Below, one piece after another: positions 20,226 through 28,131 of a DNA stretch of 64,000 nucleotides. The stretch is from contig NZ_CP154874.1 of assembly GCF_041729615.1 (NCBI RefSeq), positions 1,245,001-1,309,000 on the forward strand. The letters are read 5' to 3'. The translations under genes and the position numbers were made by a program. Below the pieces are notes generated by a model that saw only the letters and a list, made by a program, of their open reading frames with translations, did not search any database and was not told where the DNA came from. Position 1 is the first letter of the stretch; each line of letters starts with the position of its first letter. Origin of the DNA: Pseudomonas alcaligenes (lineage in GTDB: Bacteria; Pseudomonadota; Gammaproteobacteria; Pseudomonadales; Pseudomonadaceae).

Positions 20226-20980
20226 GCAGACGCATCTGGTTGACCGGCGCCAGCAGTGGCATCGGCGCCGCCCTGGCCGAAGTCCTGCTGCAAGAGGGGC
20301 ATCGCCTGGCCCTCAGCGCACGCAATGCCGGCGCCCTGCATGCACTGGCCGAGCGCTATCCCGGCCAGGTGCTGCAGGCGCCCGGCGACCTGACCGACCC
20401 CGAGCAGGTGCATGCCATTGGCCAGCGCATCAGCGAGCACTGGGGCGCGCTGGACCAGGCCATCCTCAACGCTGGCACCTGCGAATACGTGGAGGTCAGC
20501 GCCTTCGAAGCGGCCATGGTCGAGCGGGTGATGCGCGCCAACCTGTTCTCCGCCGCCCTCTGCGTGGAAGCCGCCCTGCCGCTGCTGCGCCGCGGCGAGC
20601 GCCCGCACCTGGTGGCGGTGTCCAGCTCGGTGACCTTCCTGCCGCTGCCGCGCGCCGAGGCCTATGGCGCCTCCAAGGCCGCCATGCGCTACCTGTTCGA
20701 GGCGCTGCGCGTCGACCTGGCCGCCGAAGGCATCGCCGTCACCCTGGTCAGCCCCGGCTTCGTCGACACACCGCTGACACAGAAAAACGACTTCCCCATG
20801 CCCATGCGCTGGCCAGTGGAAAAGGCCGCGCGGCACATCGCCACGAAACTGCAGCGGCGGCCTTACGAAATCGCCTTCCCCGGCCCCTTCATCGCCATCC
20901 TGCTGCTGCTCGCGCACCTGCCCAAGGGCCTGCAGCTGGCCATCGGCAAACGACTCTCCCGCACGGAATCGCACTCATGA
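20222..20980 (+). CDS. Short-chain dehydrogenase/reductase (SDR)
   Basis: A 252-residue classical SDR. It shows the nucleotide-binding TGASSGIG near the N-terminus, ILNAGT (the NNAG position), catalytic Ser in VAVSSSVTF, and the YGASK active-site Tyr/Lys. A hydrophobic C-terminal segment (GPFIAILLLLAHLPKGLQLAIG) suggests membrane attachment, fitting a lipid substrate. It is coupled to both neighbours by overlaps of 4 bp. It probably works on a fatty-acyl or polyprenyl intermediate with the following oxidase and methyltransferase; this is inference. Confidence 0.9.
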   Translation: MSRRIWLTGASSGIGAALAEVLLQEGHRLALSARNAGALHALAERYPGQVLQAPGDLTDPEQVHAIGQRISEHWGALDQAILNAGTCEYVEVSAFEAAMVERVMRANLFSAALCVEAALPLLRRGERPHLVAVSSSVTFLPLPRAEAYGASKAAMRYLFEALRVDLAAEGIAVTLVSPGFVDTPLTQKNDFPMPMRWPVEKAARHIATKLQRRPYEIAFPGPFIAILLLLAHLPKGLQLAIGKRLSRTESHS

Positions 20981-22224
20981 AAATCGCCATCGTCGGCAGC
21001 GGCATCGCCGGCCTGACCAGCGCCTACCTGCTCAACCGCAAGCACGAGATCAGCCTGTTCGAGGCCGGCGACTGGATCGGCGGCCACACCCACACGGTGG
21101 ATGTCGAGGTGCAGGGCCAGCGCTATGCGATAGACACCGGCTTCATCGTGTTCAACGACTGGACCTACCCCAACTTCATCCGCCTGCTGGACCAGCTCGG
21201 CGTCGCCTCGCAGCCCACCGAGATGAGCTTCTCGGTGCACGACCCGGTCAGCGGCAGCGAGTACAACGGCAACAACCTCAACAGCCTCTTCGCCCAGCGC
21301 AGCAACCTGCTGCGTCCGGCCTTCTGGGGCATGCTGCGCGACATCCTGCGCTTCAACCGCGAGGCGCTGTTCGACCTCGCCGAACAGCACATCCCGGCCG
21401 ACATGACCCTCGGCGCCTACCTGGACTCGCGCGGCTACGGCCAGCGCTTCATCGATCACTACATAGTGCCGATGGGCGCGGCGATCTGGTCCATGTCGCT
21501 GGCCGACATGCTGGCCTTTCCCCTGCAGTTCTTCGTGCGCTTCTTCAAGAACCACGGCCTGCTGTCGGTCAGCGATCGCCCGCAATGGCGGGTGATCTGC
21601 GGCGGTTCGCGCAGCTACGTGGCGCCGCTGACCGCCAGCTTCGCCGAACGCATCCGCCTGAACTGCCCGGTGCAGCGCGTGGAGCGCGACGACGCCGGCG
21701 TGCTGCTGCACAGCCCGGCCGGCGTCGAGCGCTTCGACAAGGTGATCTTCGCCTGCCACAGCGACCAGGCCCTGGCCCTGCTGGCGCAGCCCAGCGAGGC
21801 CGAGCAGCAGGTCCTCGGCGCCTTGCGCTATGCCGACAACGACGTGGTGCTGCACACCGACACCCGCCTGCTGCCGCAGCGCCGCCTGGCCTGGGCCAGC
21901 TGGAACTACCGCCTCGGCGGTCCGGTCGACCAGCCGGCGGCGGTGACCTACAACATGAACATCCTGCAGGGCATCCGCAGCGACACCACCTTCTGTGTCA
22001 GCCTCAACCAGACCGCGGCCATCGACCCGTCCAAGATTCTCGGCCGCTACCGCTACGCCCACCCGCAGTACAGCCTGGCCGGCATCGCCGCGCAGGCGCG
22101 CTGGGAAGAACTGTGCGGCGTGCAGCACACCTACTACTGCGGCGCCTACTGGGCCAACGGCTTCCACGAGGACGGCGTGACCAGCGCGCTGCGTGTGGCC
22201 CGCGCCTTCGGGGAAGAACTGTGA
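20977..22224 (+). CDS. FAD-dependent oxidoreductase (amine-oxidase/desaturase-like)
   Basis: A 415-residue flavoprotein with an N-terminal Rossmann motif (IVGSGIAGLTSAYLL, then EAGDWIGGHTHTV) and a C-terminal FAD signature (YYCGAYWANGFHEDGVTSALRVA). It belongs to the amine-oxidase/phytoene-desaturase-like group annotated next to DUF1365 and cyclopropane synthase in many bacteria. In Rhodobacter, an enzyme of this kind (UfaD) desaturates a methylated acyl chain on the way to furan fatty acids. Whether this is an orthologue needs alignment. It overlaps neighbours by 4 bp. Confidence 0.88.
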   Translation: MKIAIVGSGIAGLTSAYLLNRKHEISLFEAGDWIGGHTHTVDVEVQGQRYAIDTGFIVFNDWTYPNFIRLLDQLGVASQPTEMSFSVHDPVSGSEYNGNNLNSLFAQRSNLLRPAFWGMLRDILRFNREALFDLAEQHIPADMTLGAYLDSRGYGQRFIDHYIVPMGAAIWSMSLADMLAFPLQFFVRFFKNHGLLSVSDRPQWRVICGGSRSYVAPLTASFAERIRLNCPVQRVERDDAGVLLHSPAGVERFDKVIFACHSDQALALLAQPSEAEQQVLGALRYADNDVVLHTDTRLLPQRRLAWASWNYRLGGPVDQPAAVTYNMNILQGIRSDTTFCVSLNQTAAIDPSKILGRYRYAHPQYSLAGIAAQARWEELCGVQHTYYCGAYWANGFHEDGVTSALRVARAFGEEL

Positions 22225-23012
22225 ACAGCGCCCTGTACCAGGGCTGGGTCGGGCATCGCCGGCATCTGCCGCGCGGCCATGCCTTCCGCTACCGCATGGG
22301 CATGCTCTACCTCGACCTGGCCGAGCAGGATGCCGTACTCGCCCTGTCGCCGCTGGCCGGGCGCTCGCGCTGGGCGCCCTTCGCCTTCCGCGAGAGCGAT
22401 TTCCTGCCGCAGCTCACCGGCCGCGGCATGCGCCTGGCCGATGCCGTGCGCCAGCGCGTCGGCGAGGCCCTGGGCCAGGCGCCGCGCGGGCGCATCTGCC
22501 TGCTGAGCCAGCCGCGCAGCTGGGGCCTGGCCTTCAACCCGGCCAGCTTCTTCTACTGCTTCGACGAGCAGGAGCGCCTGCAGGCGATCCTCTGCGAGGT
22601 CAGCAACACGCCCTGGCGCGAGCGCTACCACTACGTGCTGCCGGCCAACGCCGAGGGCGAGTCGCGCCACCGTGTGGCCAAGAGCTTCCATGTCTCGCCC
22701 TTCCTGCCGCGCGAACTGGAATACCGCATGCGCTACTCGCCCCCCGGCGAACGCCTGCACATCCACATGGAGGACTGGCAGGGCGCGGACAAGCTGTTCG
22801 AGGCCGGCCTCGGCCTGAGCCGCATTGAGCTCAGCCGCGCCAGCCTGCACCGCCACCTGCTGGCCTTCCCCTGGATGACCGCCAAGACCCTGCTCGGCAT
22901 CTACTGGCAGGCCCTGCGCCTGCTGCTCAAACGCACCCCGATCTTTTCCCATCGTGCCGCGGACGGTGAATACCGCACCGCCCATCTGGAGCCCCGCCAT
23001 GAAGAGTCCTGA
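22221..23012 (+). CDS. DUF1365 family protein
   Basis: A 263-residue protein of DUF1365, recognisable by ALYQGWVGHRRHLPRGHAF at the start, RSWGLAFNPASFFYCFD in the middle, and AKSFHVSPFLP. The family is nearly always encoded beside the FAD-dependent oxidase and the cyclopropane synthase and is presumed to act in the same fatty-acid modification. The start is a GTG at 22221 overlapping the previous stop; the next methyltransferase ATG lies inside this gene's last codons (14-bp overlap). Confidence 0.88.
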   Translation: MNSALYQGWVGHRRHLPRGHAFRYRMGMLYLDLAEQDAVLALSPLAGRSRWAPFAFRESDFLPQLTGRGMRLADAVRQRVGEALGQAPRGRICLLSQPRSWGLAFNPASFFYCFDEQERLQAILCEVSNTPWRERYHYVLPANAEGESRHRVAKSFHVSPFLPRELEYRMRYSPPGERLHIHMEDWQGADKLFEAGLGLSRIELSRASLHRHLLAFPWMTAKTLLGIYWQALRLLLKRTPIFSHRAADGEYRTAHLEPRHEES

Positions 23013-24273
23013 CCTTACTTCCGCGAAAACCAGCGTGCGCGCCGGCAATGGCGTCGGCGCCGGCCTGCTCAAGCGCGCCGTGCTGCGCCAACTCGGCCAG
23101 CTGCGCCACGGCCAGCTGGCAATCGTCGAGGACGGCGAACGGCAGACCTTCGGCCAGGCCGGCTCGCCGCTGCACGCGGAAATCCACGTGCAGGACGCCG
23201 CCGTCTGGGCCATGGTCGCCGGCAACGGCTCGATCGGCGCCGGCGAGGCCTACATCCACGGCTACTGGACCACCCCGGACCTGACCGCGGTGATCCGCGT
23301 GTTCGTCAGCAACCTCGACGTGCTGGACGGCATGGAGCGCGGCCTGGCCAGGCTCGGCCGGCCCCTGCTGCAGGGCCTGCACTGGCTCAACCGCAACACC
23401 CGCAAGGGTTCGCGCAAGAACATCGCCGCCCACTACGACCTCGGCAACGCGCTGTTCGAGCAGTTCCTCGACCCCACCATGATGTACTCGGCGGCCATGT
23501 TCGGCAGCGAACAGGACAGCCTGGAGCAGGCCCAGCTGAACAAGCTCGAACGCATCTGCCAGAAGCTCGACCTCAGGGCCGACGACCACCTGCTGGAGAT
23601 CGGCACCGGCTGGGGCAGCATGGCCATCTATGCGGCCAGCCACTACGGCTGCCGGGTGACCACCACCACCCTGTCGCGCGAACAGTACGAGTACACCCGC
23701 CAGCGCATCGAGCAGCTGGGCCTGCAGGAGCGCATCACCCTGCTGCTGGAGGACTACCGCGACCTGCAGGGCCAGTACGACAAGCTGGTGTCGATCGAGA
23801 TGATCGAGGCAGTCGGCCATCGCTTCCTGCCCACCTACTTCAAGCAATGCGCGCGCCTGCTCAAGGACGACGGGCTGATGCTGCTGCAGGCCATCACCAT
23901 CCGCGACCAGCGCTACGAGCAGGCGCGCAAGTCAGTGGACTTCATCCAGCGCTACATCTTCCCCGGCGGCGCCCTGCCCTCGGTGAACAAGATGCTGGAG
24001 ATCGTCAGCCGCGACACCGACCTCAACCTGCACCACATGGAGGACTTCGGCCTGCACTACGCGCGCACCCTGCGCCTGTGGCACGACAACCTGCGCCGCG
24101 CCCGCCACCGCCTGGAGCAGCTCGGCTACGACGACTACTTCTACCGCCTGTGGGAGTTCTACCTGTGCTACTGCGAGGGCGGCTTCCTCGAGCGCACCAT
24201 CGGCACCGCCCAGCTGCTGCTGGCCAAGGAAGGCGCCCGCCCGGCACCGCTGCTGGGAAACTTCGGCGCCTGA
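22999..24273 (+). CDS. cfa: Cyclopropane-fatty-acyl-phospholipid synthase family methyltransferase (Cfa/UfaM-like)
   Basis: A 424-residue SAM-dependent methyltransferase acting on unsaturated acyl chains of membrane phospholipids. It has an N-terminal lipid-binding domain (ending GYWTTPDLTAVIRVF), SAM motif LLEIGTGWGSMAIYAA, and a conserved middle part KLVSIEMIEAVGH and RYIFPGGALPS. Members either form cyclopropanes (Cfa) or methyl-branched precursors of furan fatty acids (UfaM). The context with FAD oxidase, DUF1365 and a LitR-type regulator favours the stress-lipid role. Motifs alone cannot separate the two. Confidence 0.88.
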   Translation: MKSPDLTSAKTSVRAGNGVGAGLLKRAVLRQLGQLRHGQLAIVEDGERQTFGQAGSPLHAEIHVQDAAVWAMVAGNGSIGAGEAYIHGYWTTPDLTAVIRVFVSNLDVLDGMERGLARLGRPLLQGLHWLNRNTRKGSRKNIAAHYDLGNALFEQFLDPTMMYSAAMFGSEQDSLEQAQLNKLERICQKLDLRADDHLLEIGTGWGSMAIYAASHYGCRVTTTTLSREQYEYTRQRIEQLGLQERITLLLEDYRDLQGQYDKLVSIEMIEAVGHRFLPTYFKQCARLLKDDGLMLLQAITIRDQRYEQARKSVDFIQRYIFPGGALPSVNKMLEIVSRDTDLNLHHMEDFGLHYARTLRLWHDNLRRARHRLEQLGYDDYFYRLWEFYLCYCEGGFLERTIGTAQLLLAKEGARPAPLLGNFGA

Positions 24274-24331
24274 GGCCCACCCCTGGCGAGGATCGGGCTA
24301 TCCTCGCCGTCTCCAACCCTTCGAGAACGCC

Positions 24332-24880
24332 ATGCAGCTGACCGCGCCCCGCTCGCTGATCCTCAATGCCCTGCTGTTCCAGATCGGCTGGTTCGCCTGT
24401 GTGTTCGGCGCCACCCGCCCCTGGCTGCTGGCCCTGGCCCTGGCCTGCCTGGCCGCACACTTCGTCTGGGTCGCCAGCTGGCGCGCCGAAGGCCGCCTGG
24501 TGGCCAGCGTAGCGCTGTTCGGCAGTGCGCTGGATACCTTCCTGCTCAACCTCGGCGTGTTCGACTTCGCCGGCGACAGCCGCCTGCTGCCGCCCTGGCT
24601 AGCCCTGCTGTGGGCGCTGTTCGCCACCAGCCTCAACCACAGCCTGGCCTGGAGCGCCCGCCCCTGGTGGCTGGGCAGCCTGCTCGGGGCCATCGCCGGG
24701 CCGCTGTCCTACCTGGGCGGCGCCAAGCTGGCCGGTGTCGGCCTGCCGCTGGGGCTGTGGCCGACCCTGCTGCTGCTCGCGGCGATCTGGGCCGGGGTGA
24801 TGGTGGTGGTACATGGCTTTGCCGGAATGTATCGGGCCAAGGCGCTTTCCGAACATCGATCAGCAAACGGGCAAGCCTGA
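24332..24880 (+). CDS. DUF2878 membrane protein
   Basis: A 182-residue inner-membrane protein with about five to six hydrophobic segments and the DUF2878 pattern (NALLFQIGWFACVFGA, GSALDTFLLNLGVFDF, LAWSARPWWLGSLLG). It follows the fatty-acid methyltransferase by 58 bp in the same orientation and likely ends this operon. Its function is unknown. The final ~10 codons run into the AT-richer DNA of the next gene, which may mark a recombination joint. Confidence 0.82.
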   Translation: MQLTAPRSLILNALLFQIGWFACVFGATRPWLLALALACLAAHFVWVASWRAEGRLVASVALFGSALDTFLLNLGVFDFAGDSRLLPPWLALLWALFATSLNHSLAWSARPWWLGSLLGAIAGPLSYLGGAKLAGVGLPLGLWPTLLLLAAIWAGVMVVVHGFAGMYRAKALSEHRSANGQA

Positions 24881-24950
24881 AACACAGTATCTACACTCGT
24901 TCCTACTTGACCGGTCAGACGACCACGAATTTGTCAGCAAGGAGCGGGAT

Positions 24951-26039
24951 ATGGAGTTTCTCGAAAAGCTAAATAGTCTCAGCGCAAAAGTCCGCCAGCA
25001 GGCAGCGTCGATCAAAACCGAGGAGGCCACGAAAACAGCGTTCGTCATGCCTTTCATCAATGCGGTGCTTGGTTATGACGTATTCGACCCTACTGAGGTA
25101 GTTCCCGAGTATGTCTGCGATGTCGGTACCAAGAAGGGCGAAAAGATCGATTACGCGATTCTCAAGGAAGGCATCGTTCAGATCCTTATTGAGTGCAAAA
25201 AAATTGGTGAGCCGCTTAGCCTGAACCATGCCTCGCAGCTGTTTCGCTACTTCCATGTAACCAATGCGCGCATAGCCATTCTCACCAACGGTCAGGTTTA
25301 CAAGTTCTTCACTGACCTCGACGCTCCAAACAAGATGGACGAGAAGGCTTTTCTGGAGCTGGACCTGCTCGACATAGACGAGCACGTTGTCCCCGAGCTG
25401 CAGAAACTGACCAAAAGTGCGTTCGATGTCGAGTCAATCATCAACGCAGCTGGTGAGCTGAAGTATGTCAGCCAGATCAAGAAAGAAATTGCAGGTCAAT
25501 TCAACAGCCCTAGCGACGAGTTCGTGAAATTTTTCGCTGCGCGGGTTTACGATGGAATTATCACGCAGAAAGTACGTGAACAGTTCGGCGAACTAACCCG
25601 CAAGGCAATGGCTCAGTTTCTCAATGACCAAATCAATGACCGCTTGAAATCCGCAATGAGTGGAGCTCCTTTGCTCCAAACAGCTCCACCCACAACCACT
25701 GAAGAGCAGAGCAAGGCTGTTGAGCCGGCGGATGATAGTGTGGTAACCACTTTGGAAGAGCTGGAAGGCTTCCATATCGTTAAAGCCATAGTACGCACCG
25801 TCGTCGATGCCAAACGCATCGTGCATCGGGACACACAGAGCTACTTTGGCATTCTGCTCGACGACAACAACCGCAAACCCATCTGTCGACTGCACTTTAA
25901 TCGGAGCCTCAAGTACATCGGCATCTTCGATCAGGAGAAGAACGAAACCCGCCACCCGATCTCCTCCCTAGATGAGATTTTCGGCTTCTCCGAACAACTC
26001 AAGGCCACAGTGGGTTACTACAGCCCTCAAGCGGAATGA
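24951..26039 (+). CDS. Orphan restriction-type nuclease (type I HsdR N-terminal-like)
   Basis: A 362-residue protein with a PD-(D/E)xK nuclease core: IDYAILKEG then ILIECKKIGE, the D...ExK pattern of the HsdR N-terminal domain, preceded by EEATKTAFVMPFINAVLGYDVFDP. A C-terminal domain of ~95 residues follows a linker (VDAKRIVHRDTQSYFGILLDDN). It has no helicase domain, and no specificity or methylase gene is adjacent, so it is not a complete type I system. GGAGCG precedes the ATG at 24951. Codon use is plainly AT-richer than the neighbours, suggesting horizontal gain. A defence role is inferred. Confidence 0.75.
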   Translation: MEFLEKLNSLSAKVRQQAASIKTEEATKTAFVMPFINAVLGYDVFDPTEVVPEYVCDVGTKKGEKIDYAILKEGIVQILIECKKIGEPLSLNHASQLFRYFHVTNARIAILTNGQVYKFFTDLDAPNKMDEKAFLELDLLDIDEHVVPELQKLTKSAFDVESIINAAGELKYVSQIKKEIAGQFNSPSDEFVKFFAARVYDGIITQKVREQFGELTRKAMAQFLNDQINDRLKSAMSGAPLLQTAPPTTTEEQSKAVEPADDSVVTTLEELEGFHIVKAIVRTVVDAKRIVHRDTQSYFGILLDDNNRKPICRLHFNRSLKYIGIFDQEKNETRHPISSLDEIFGFSEQLKATVGYYSPQAE

Positions 26040-26104
26040 GTTGATGTCGTAGGTATCGGGCTTCAGGCGAGTAACTTCGCCATTGTTTCGCCCTGCTGGG
26101 CGCC

Positions 26105-26134
26105 TTACTTTCTTTGCCTGTGCAAAGAAAGTAA
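26105..26134. repeat. Perfect 12-bp inverted repeat (hairpin)
   Basis: TTACTTTCTTTG (26105-26116) and CAAAGAAAGTAA (26123-26134) with loop CCTGTG. It could act as a transcription terminator after the orphan nuclease gene or be part of a dispersed intergenic repeat. Confidence 0.7.
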
Positions 26135-26376
26135 GCAAAGAAACACACCCCGGCATCCAGCCCCGCCTACGGCGGGGTTCCCTCCCTCCGGTGCCGCTCC
26201 GGGGGGCGTCACGAAGGGAAGTCCCTGTCCCTTCGCTCCTCGCTCGGCGCCCTGCCTCGCGTCCCCCTGTGCGCCCCATCCACTCGGCCTCCTGACGGGG
26301 AATCGGCACGCCTGAGACCTTTGTATTCGCCTCAGCAAAGCGCTGTCTGAAGCATATGCAGCACCACTATCGAGTC

Positions 26377-26416
26377 GTTCAGCTCTGGTTCAGCCAGGGT
26401 TCAGCCGGCGTTCAGC
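26377..26416. promoter_or_regulatory. Four tandem GTTCAGC repeats at 11-bp spacing
   Basis: GTTCAGC occurs at 26377, 26388, 26399 and 26410, always exactly 11 bp apart. That is one helical turn and the typical spacing of half-sites for OmpR/PhoB-family response regulators. The array lies about 52 bp before the lipoprotein gene. Confidence 0.65.
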
Positions 26417-26467
26417 GACCTCCTCGTAACCTGTAGCCATCTTGAAGATGTCCACGAGGACCTAGCC

Positions 26468-26935
26468 ATGCAACGCTTCCCGACCCTGCTGCTGACTGCC
26501 ACCCTGAGCGCCGCCCTGCTGCTGGGCGGCTGTGCCTCCAACCTCAATGGCTCCACCTACTCGCGGGCCGATGCCCGCGCCGTGCAGACGGTGCGCCTGG
26601 GCACCGTCGAGTCCCTGCGCCCGGTGCAGATCGAGGGCACCCGCACGCCGATCGGCGCGCTGGCCGGTGCCGCGGTCGGCGGTATCGCCGGCAGCGGCAT
26701 CGGTGGCGGGCGCGGCAGCACCATCGCCACCGTGCTCGGCGGCGTCGCCGGCGGCATGGCCGGGGCGGCGGCGGAGGAAGGCCTGACCCGCCGCCAGGGC
26801 GTGGAGATCACCGTGCGCGAGGACGACGGCAGCCTGCGCGCCTATGTGCAGGAGGTCGACCCGGCCCAGCCGTTGCGCCTCGGCGACCGGGTGCGTATCA
26901 CCACGGTCAACGGCGCCAGCCGGGTGGTGCTGTGA
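26468..26935 (+). CDS. SlyB/Pcp-like outer-membrane lipoprotein (glycine zipper)
   Basis: A 155-residue lipoprotein. The signal sequence ends in lipobox LLGGC (acylated Cys at ~22). It is followed by the glycine-zipper 2TM segment (GALAGAAVGGIAGSGIGGGRG, VLGGVAGGMAGAAAEEG) and a C-terminal beta domain (VEITVREDDGSLRAYVQE, RVRITTVNGASRVVL). This is the SlyB / 17-kDa-antigen pattern. Such proteins stabilise the outer membrane under stress and are often under PhoP. The upstream 11-bp repeats would fit control by a two-component regulator. The start has AGGA 12 nt upstream. Confidence 0.87.
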   Translation: MQRFPTLLLTATLSAALLLGGCASNLNGSTYSRADARAVQTVRLGTVESLRPVQIEGTRTPIGALAGAAVGGIAGSGIGGGRGSTIATVLGGVAGGMAGAAAEEGLTRRQGVEITVREDDGSLRAYVQEVDPAQPLRLGDRVRITTVNGASRVVL

Positions 26936-26993
26936 CAGGGCAGCGGTCGGCCGGGCAAGCGCGCGGGGACGCCCTGCCGTAGACTGCGCGGCC

Positions 26994-27299
26994 ATGAATA
27001 GCATTCCCCACCTGCAACTTCCCGCCAGCGACCTCAGCTGCAGCAACTGCGCGGCCTGCTGCTGCCAGCTGGAGGTCATGCTGATCAGCGACACCGGCGT
27101 GCCAGAGCGCTTCATCGCCACCGACGCCTGGGGCGGCGAGGTGATGCGCCGCCTGGACGACGGCTGGTGCGCGGCGCTGGATCGCGACAACATGCGCTGC
27201 ACCATCTACGAGGTGCGCCCGCTGATCTGCCGCGAGTTCGAGATGGGCTCGGCCGAGTGCCAGGACGAGCGCCGGGGGATGTCCACCATCTACCGCTGA
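26994..27299 (+). CDS. YkgJ-family cysteine-cluster protein
   Basis: A 101-residue protein with the CxxCxxCC cluster of the YkgJ family (SCSNCAACCCQLEVML) and further cysteines in RCTIYEVRPLICREFEMGSAEC, together enough to bind a metal centre, probably zinc or an Fe-S cluster. Function is unknown. The ATG at 26994 is 58 bp after the lipoprotein stop. An intrinsic terminator lies 18 bp downstream. Confidence 0.85.
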   Translation: MNSIPHLQLPASDLSCSNCAACCCQLEVMLISDTGVPERFIATDAWGGEVMRRLDDGWCAALDRDNMRCTIYEVRPLICREFEMGSAECQDERRGMSTIYR

Positions 27300-27311
27300 A
27301 GTCGTCCGCCG

Positions 27312-27339
27312 ACAAAAAAGGGAGCCCTGCGGCTCCCTT
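27312..27339 (-). terminator. Intrinsic terminator of the aap operon
   Basis: Stem AAGGGAGCC / GGCTCCCTT (27318-27326, 27331-27339), loop CTGC. On the minus strand the stem is followed by a run of six T residues, so it ends the aapJQMP transcript. It may also slow the convergent plus-strand transcript. Confidence 0.85.
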
Positions 27340-27357
27340 GTTCGTTGCGGCTGCGCC

Positions 27358-28119
27358 TCAGTGCAGTATCTGCCCGAGGAACAGCTTGGTGCGCTCGTTC
27401 TGCGGGTTGTCGAAGAAGGCGTTGGGCTCGTTCTGCTCGACGATCTCGCCACGGTCCATGAAGATCACCCGGTTCGCCACGGTGCGGGCGAAGCCCATCT
27501 CGTGGGTCACGCAAAGCATGGTCATGCCGTCCTCGGCCAGGCCGATCATGGTGTCCAGCACCTCCTTGACCATTTCCGGGTCGAGCGCCGAGGTCGGCTC
27601 GTCGAACAGCATGATCTTCGGCTTCATGCACAGCGCACGGGCAATCGCCACGCGCTGCTGCTGGCCGCCGGAGAGCTGGCCCGGGTACTTGTGCGCCTGC
27701 TCGGGGATGCGCACGCGCTCGAGGAAGTGCATGGCGATCTCTTCGGCCTTGCGCTTGGGCATCTTGCGTACCCACATCGGCGCCAGGGTGCAGTTCTGCA
27801 GCACGGTCAGGTGCGGGAACAGGTTGAAGTGCTGGAACACCATGCCCACTTCGCTGCGGATCGCCTCGATGTGCTTGAGGTCGCTGGTCAGCTCGGTGCC
27901 ATCGACGACGATGCGCCCCTGCTGGTGCTCCTCCAGGCGGTTGATGCAGCGGATGGTGGTGGACTTGCCGGAGCCGGACGGGCCGCAGAGCACGATGCGC
28001 TCGCCCTGCTGCACGTCGAGGTTGATGTCCTTCAGTACATGGAACTGGCCGTACCACTTGTTCACGCCCTGCAGGCGGATGATCGGCTCGGCCGCGGCTT
28101 CTTTCTTAACTTCGGTCAT
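27358..28119 (-). CDS. aapP: L-amino-acid ABC transporter ATP-binding protein
   Basis: A 253-residue ATPase of the polar/general L-amino-acid uptake system. Walker [10 protein letters not shown], signature [12 protein letters not shown], Walker [14 protein letters not shown] and H-loop VTHEMG are all intact. It energises the AapQ/AapM permease pair. It is the last gene of the operon, 12 bp after aapM, and is followed by the terminator. Confidence 0.95.
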   Translation of the reverse strand: MTEVKKEAAAEPIIRLQGVNKWYGQFHVLKDINLDVQQGERIVLCGPSGSGKSTTIRCINRLEEHQQGRIVVDGTELTSDLKHIEAIRSEVGMVFQHFNLFPHLTVLQNCTLAPMWVRKMPKRKAEEIAMHFLERVRIPEQAHKYPGQLSGGQQQRVAIARALCMKPKIMLFDEPTSALDPEMVKEVLDTMIGLAEDGMTMLCVTHEMGFARTVANRVIFMDRGEIVEQNEPNAFFDNPQNERTKLFLGQILH

Positions 28120-28131
28120 GCTCTATGACTC

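Larger units (their letters stand above)
26040..26460. other. Non-coding interval with hairpin repeat and low-complexity DNA
   Basis: A 420-bp gap without a credible gene. It holds a perfect hairpin (26105-26134), then GC-rich sequence rich in short inverted repeats such as CGCCTACGGCG, and finally an AT-richer promoter region with four 11-bp repeats. The hairpin followed by AAACACACCCC resembles an intergenic element that I recall as recurring in Pseudomonas genomes. Short open frames on both strands here look random. Confidence 0.6.
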
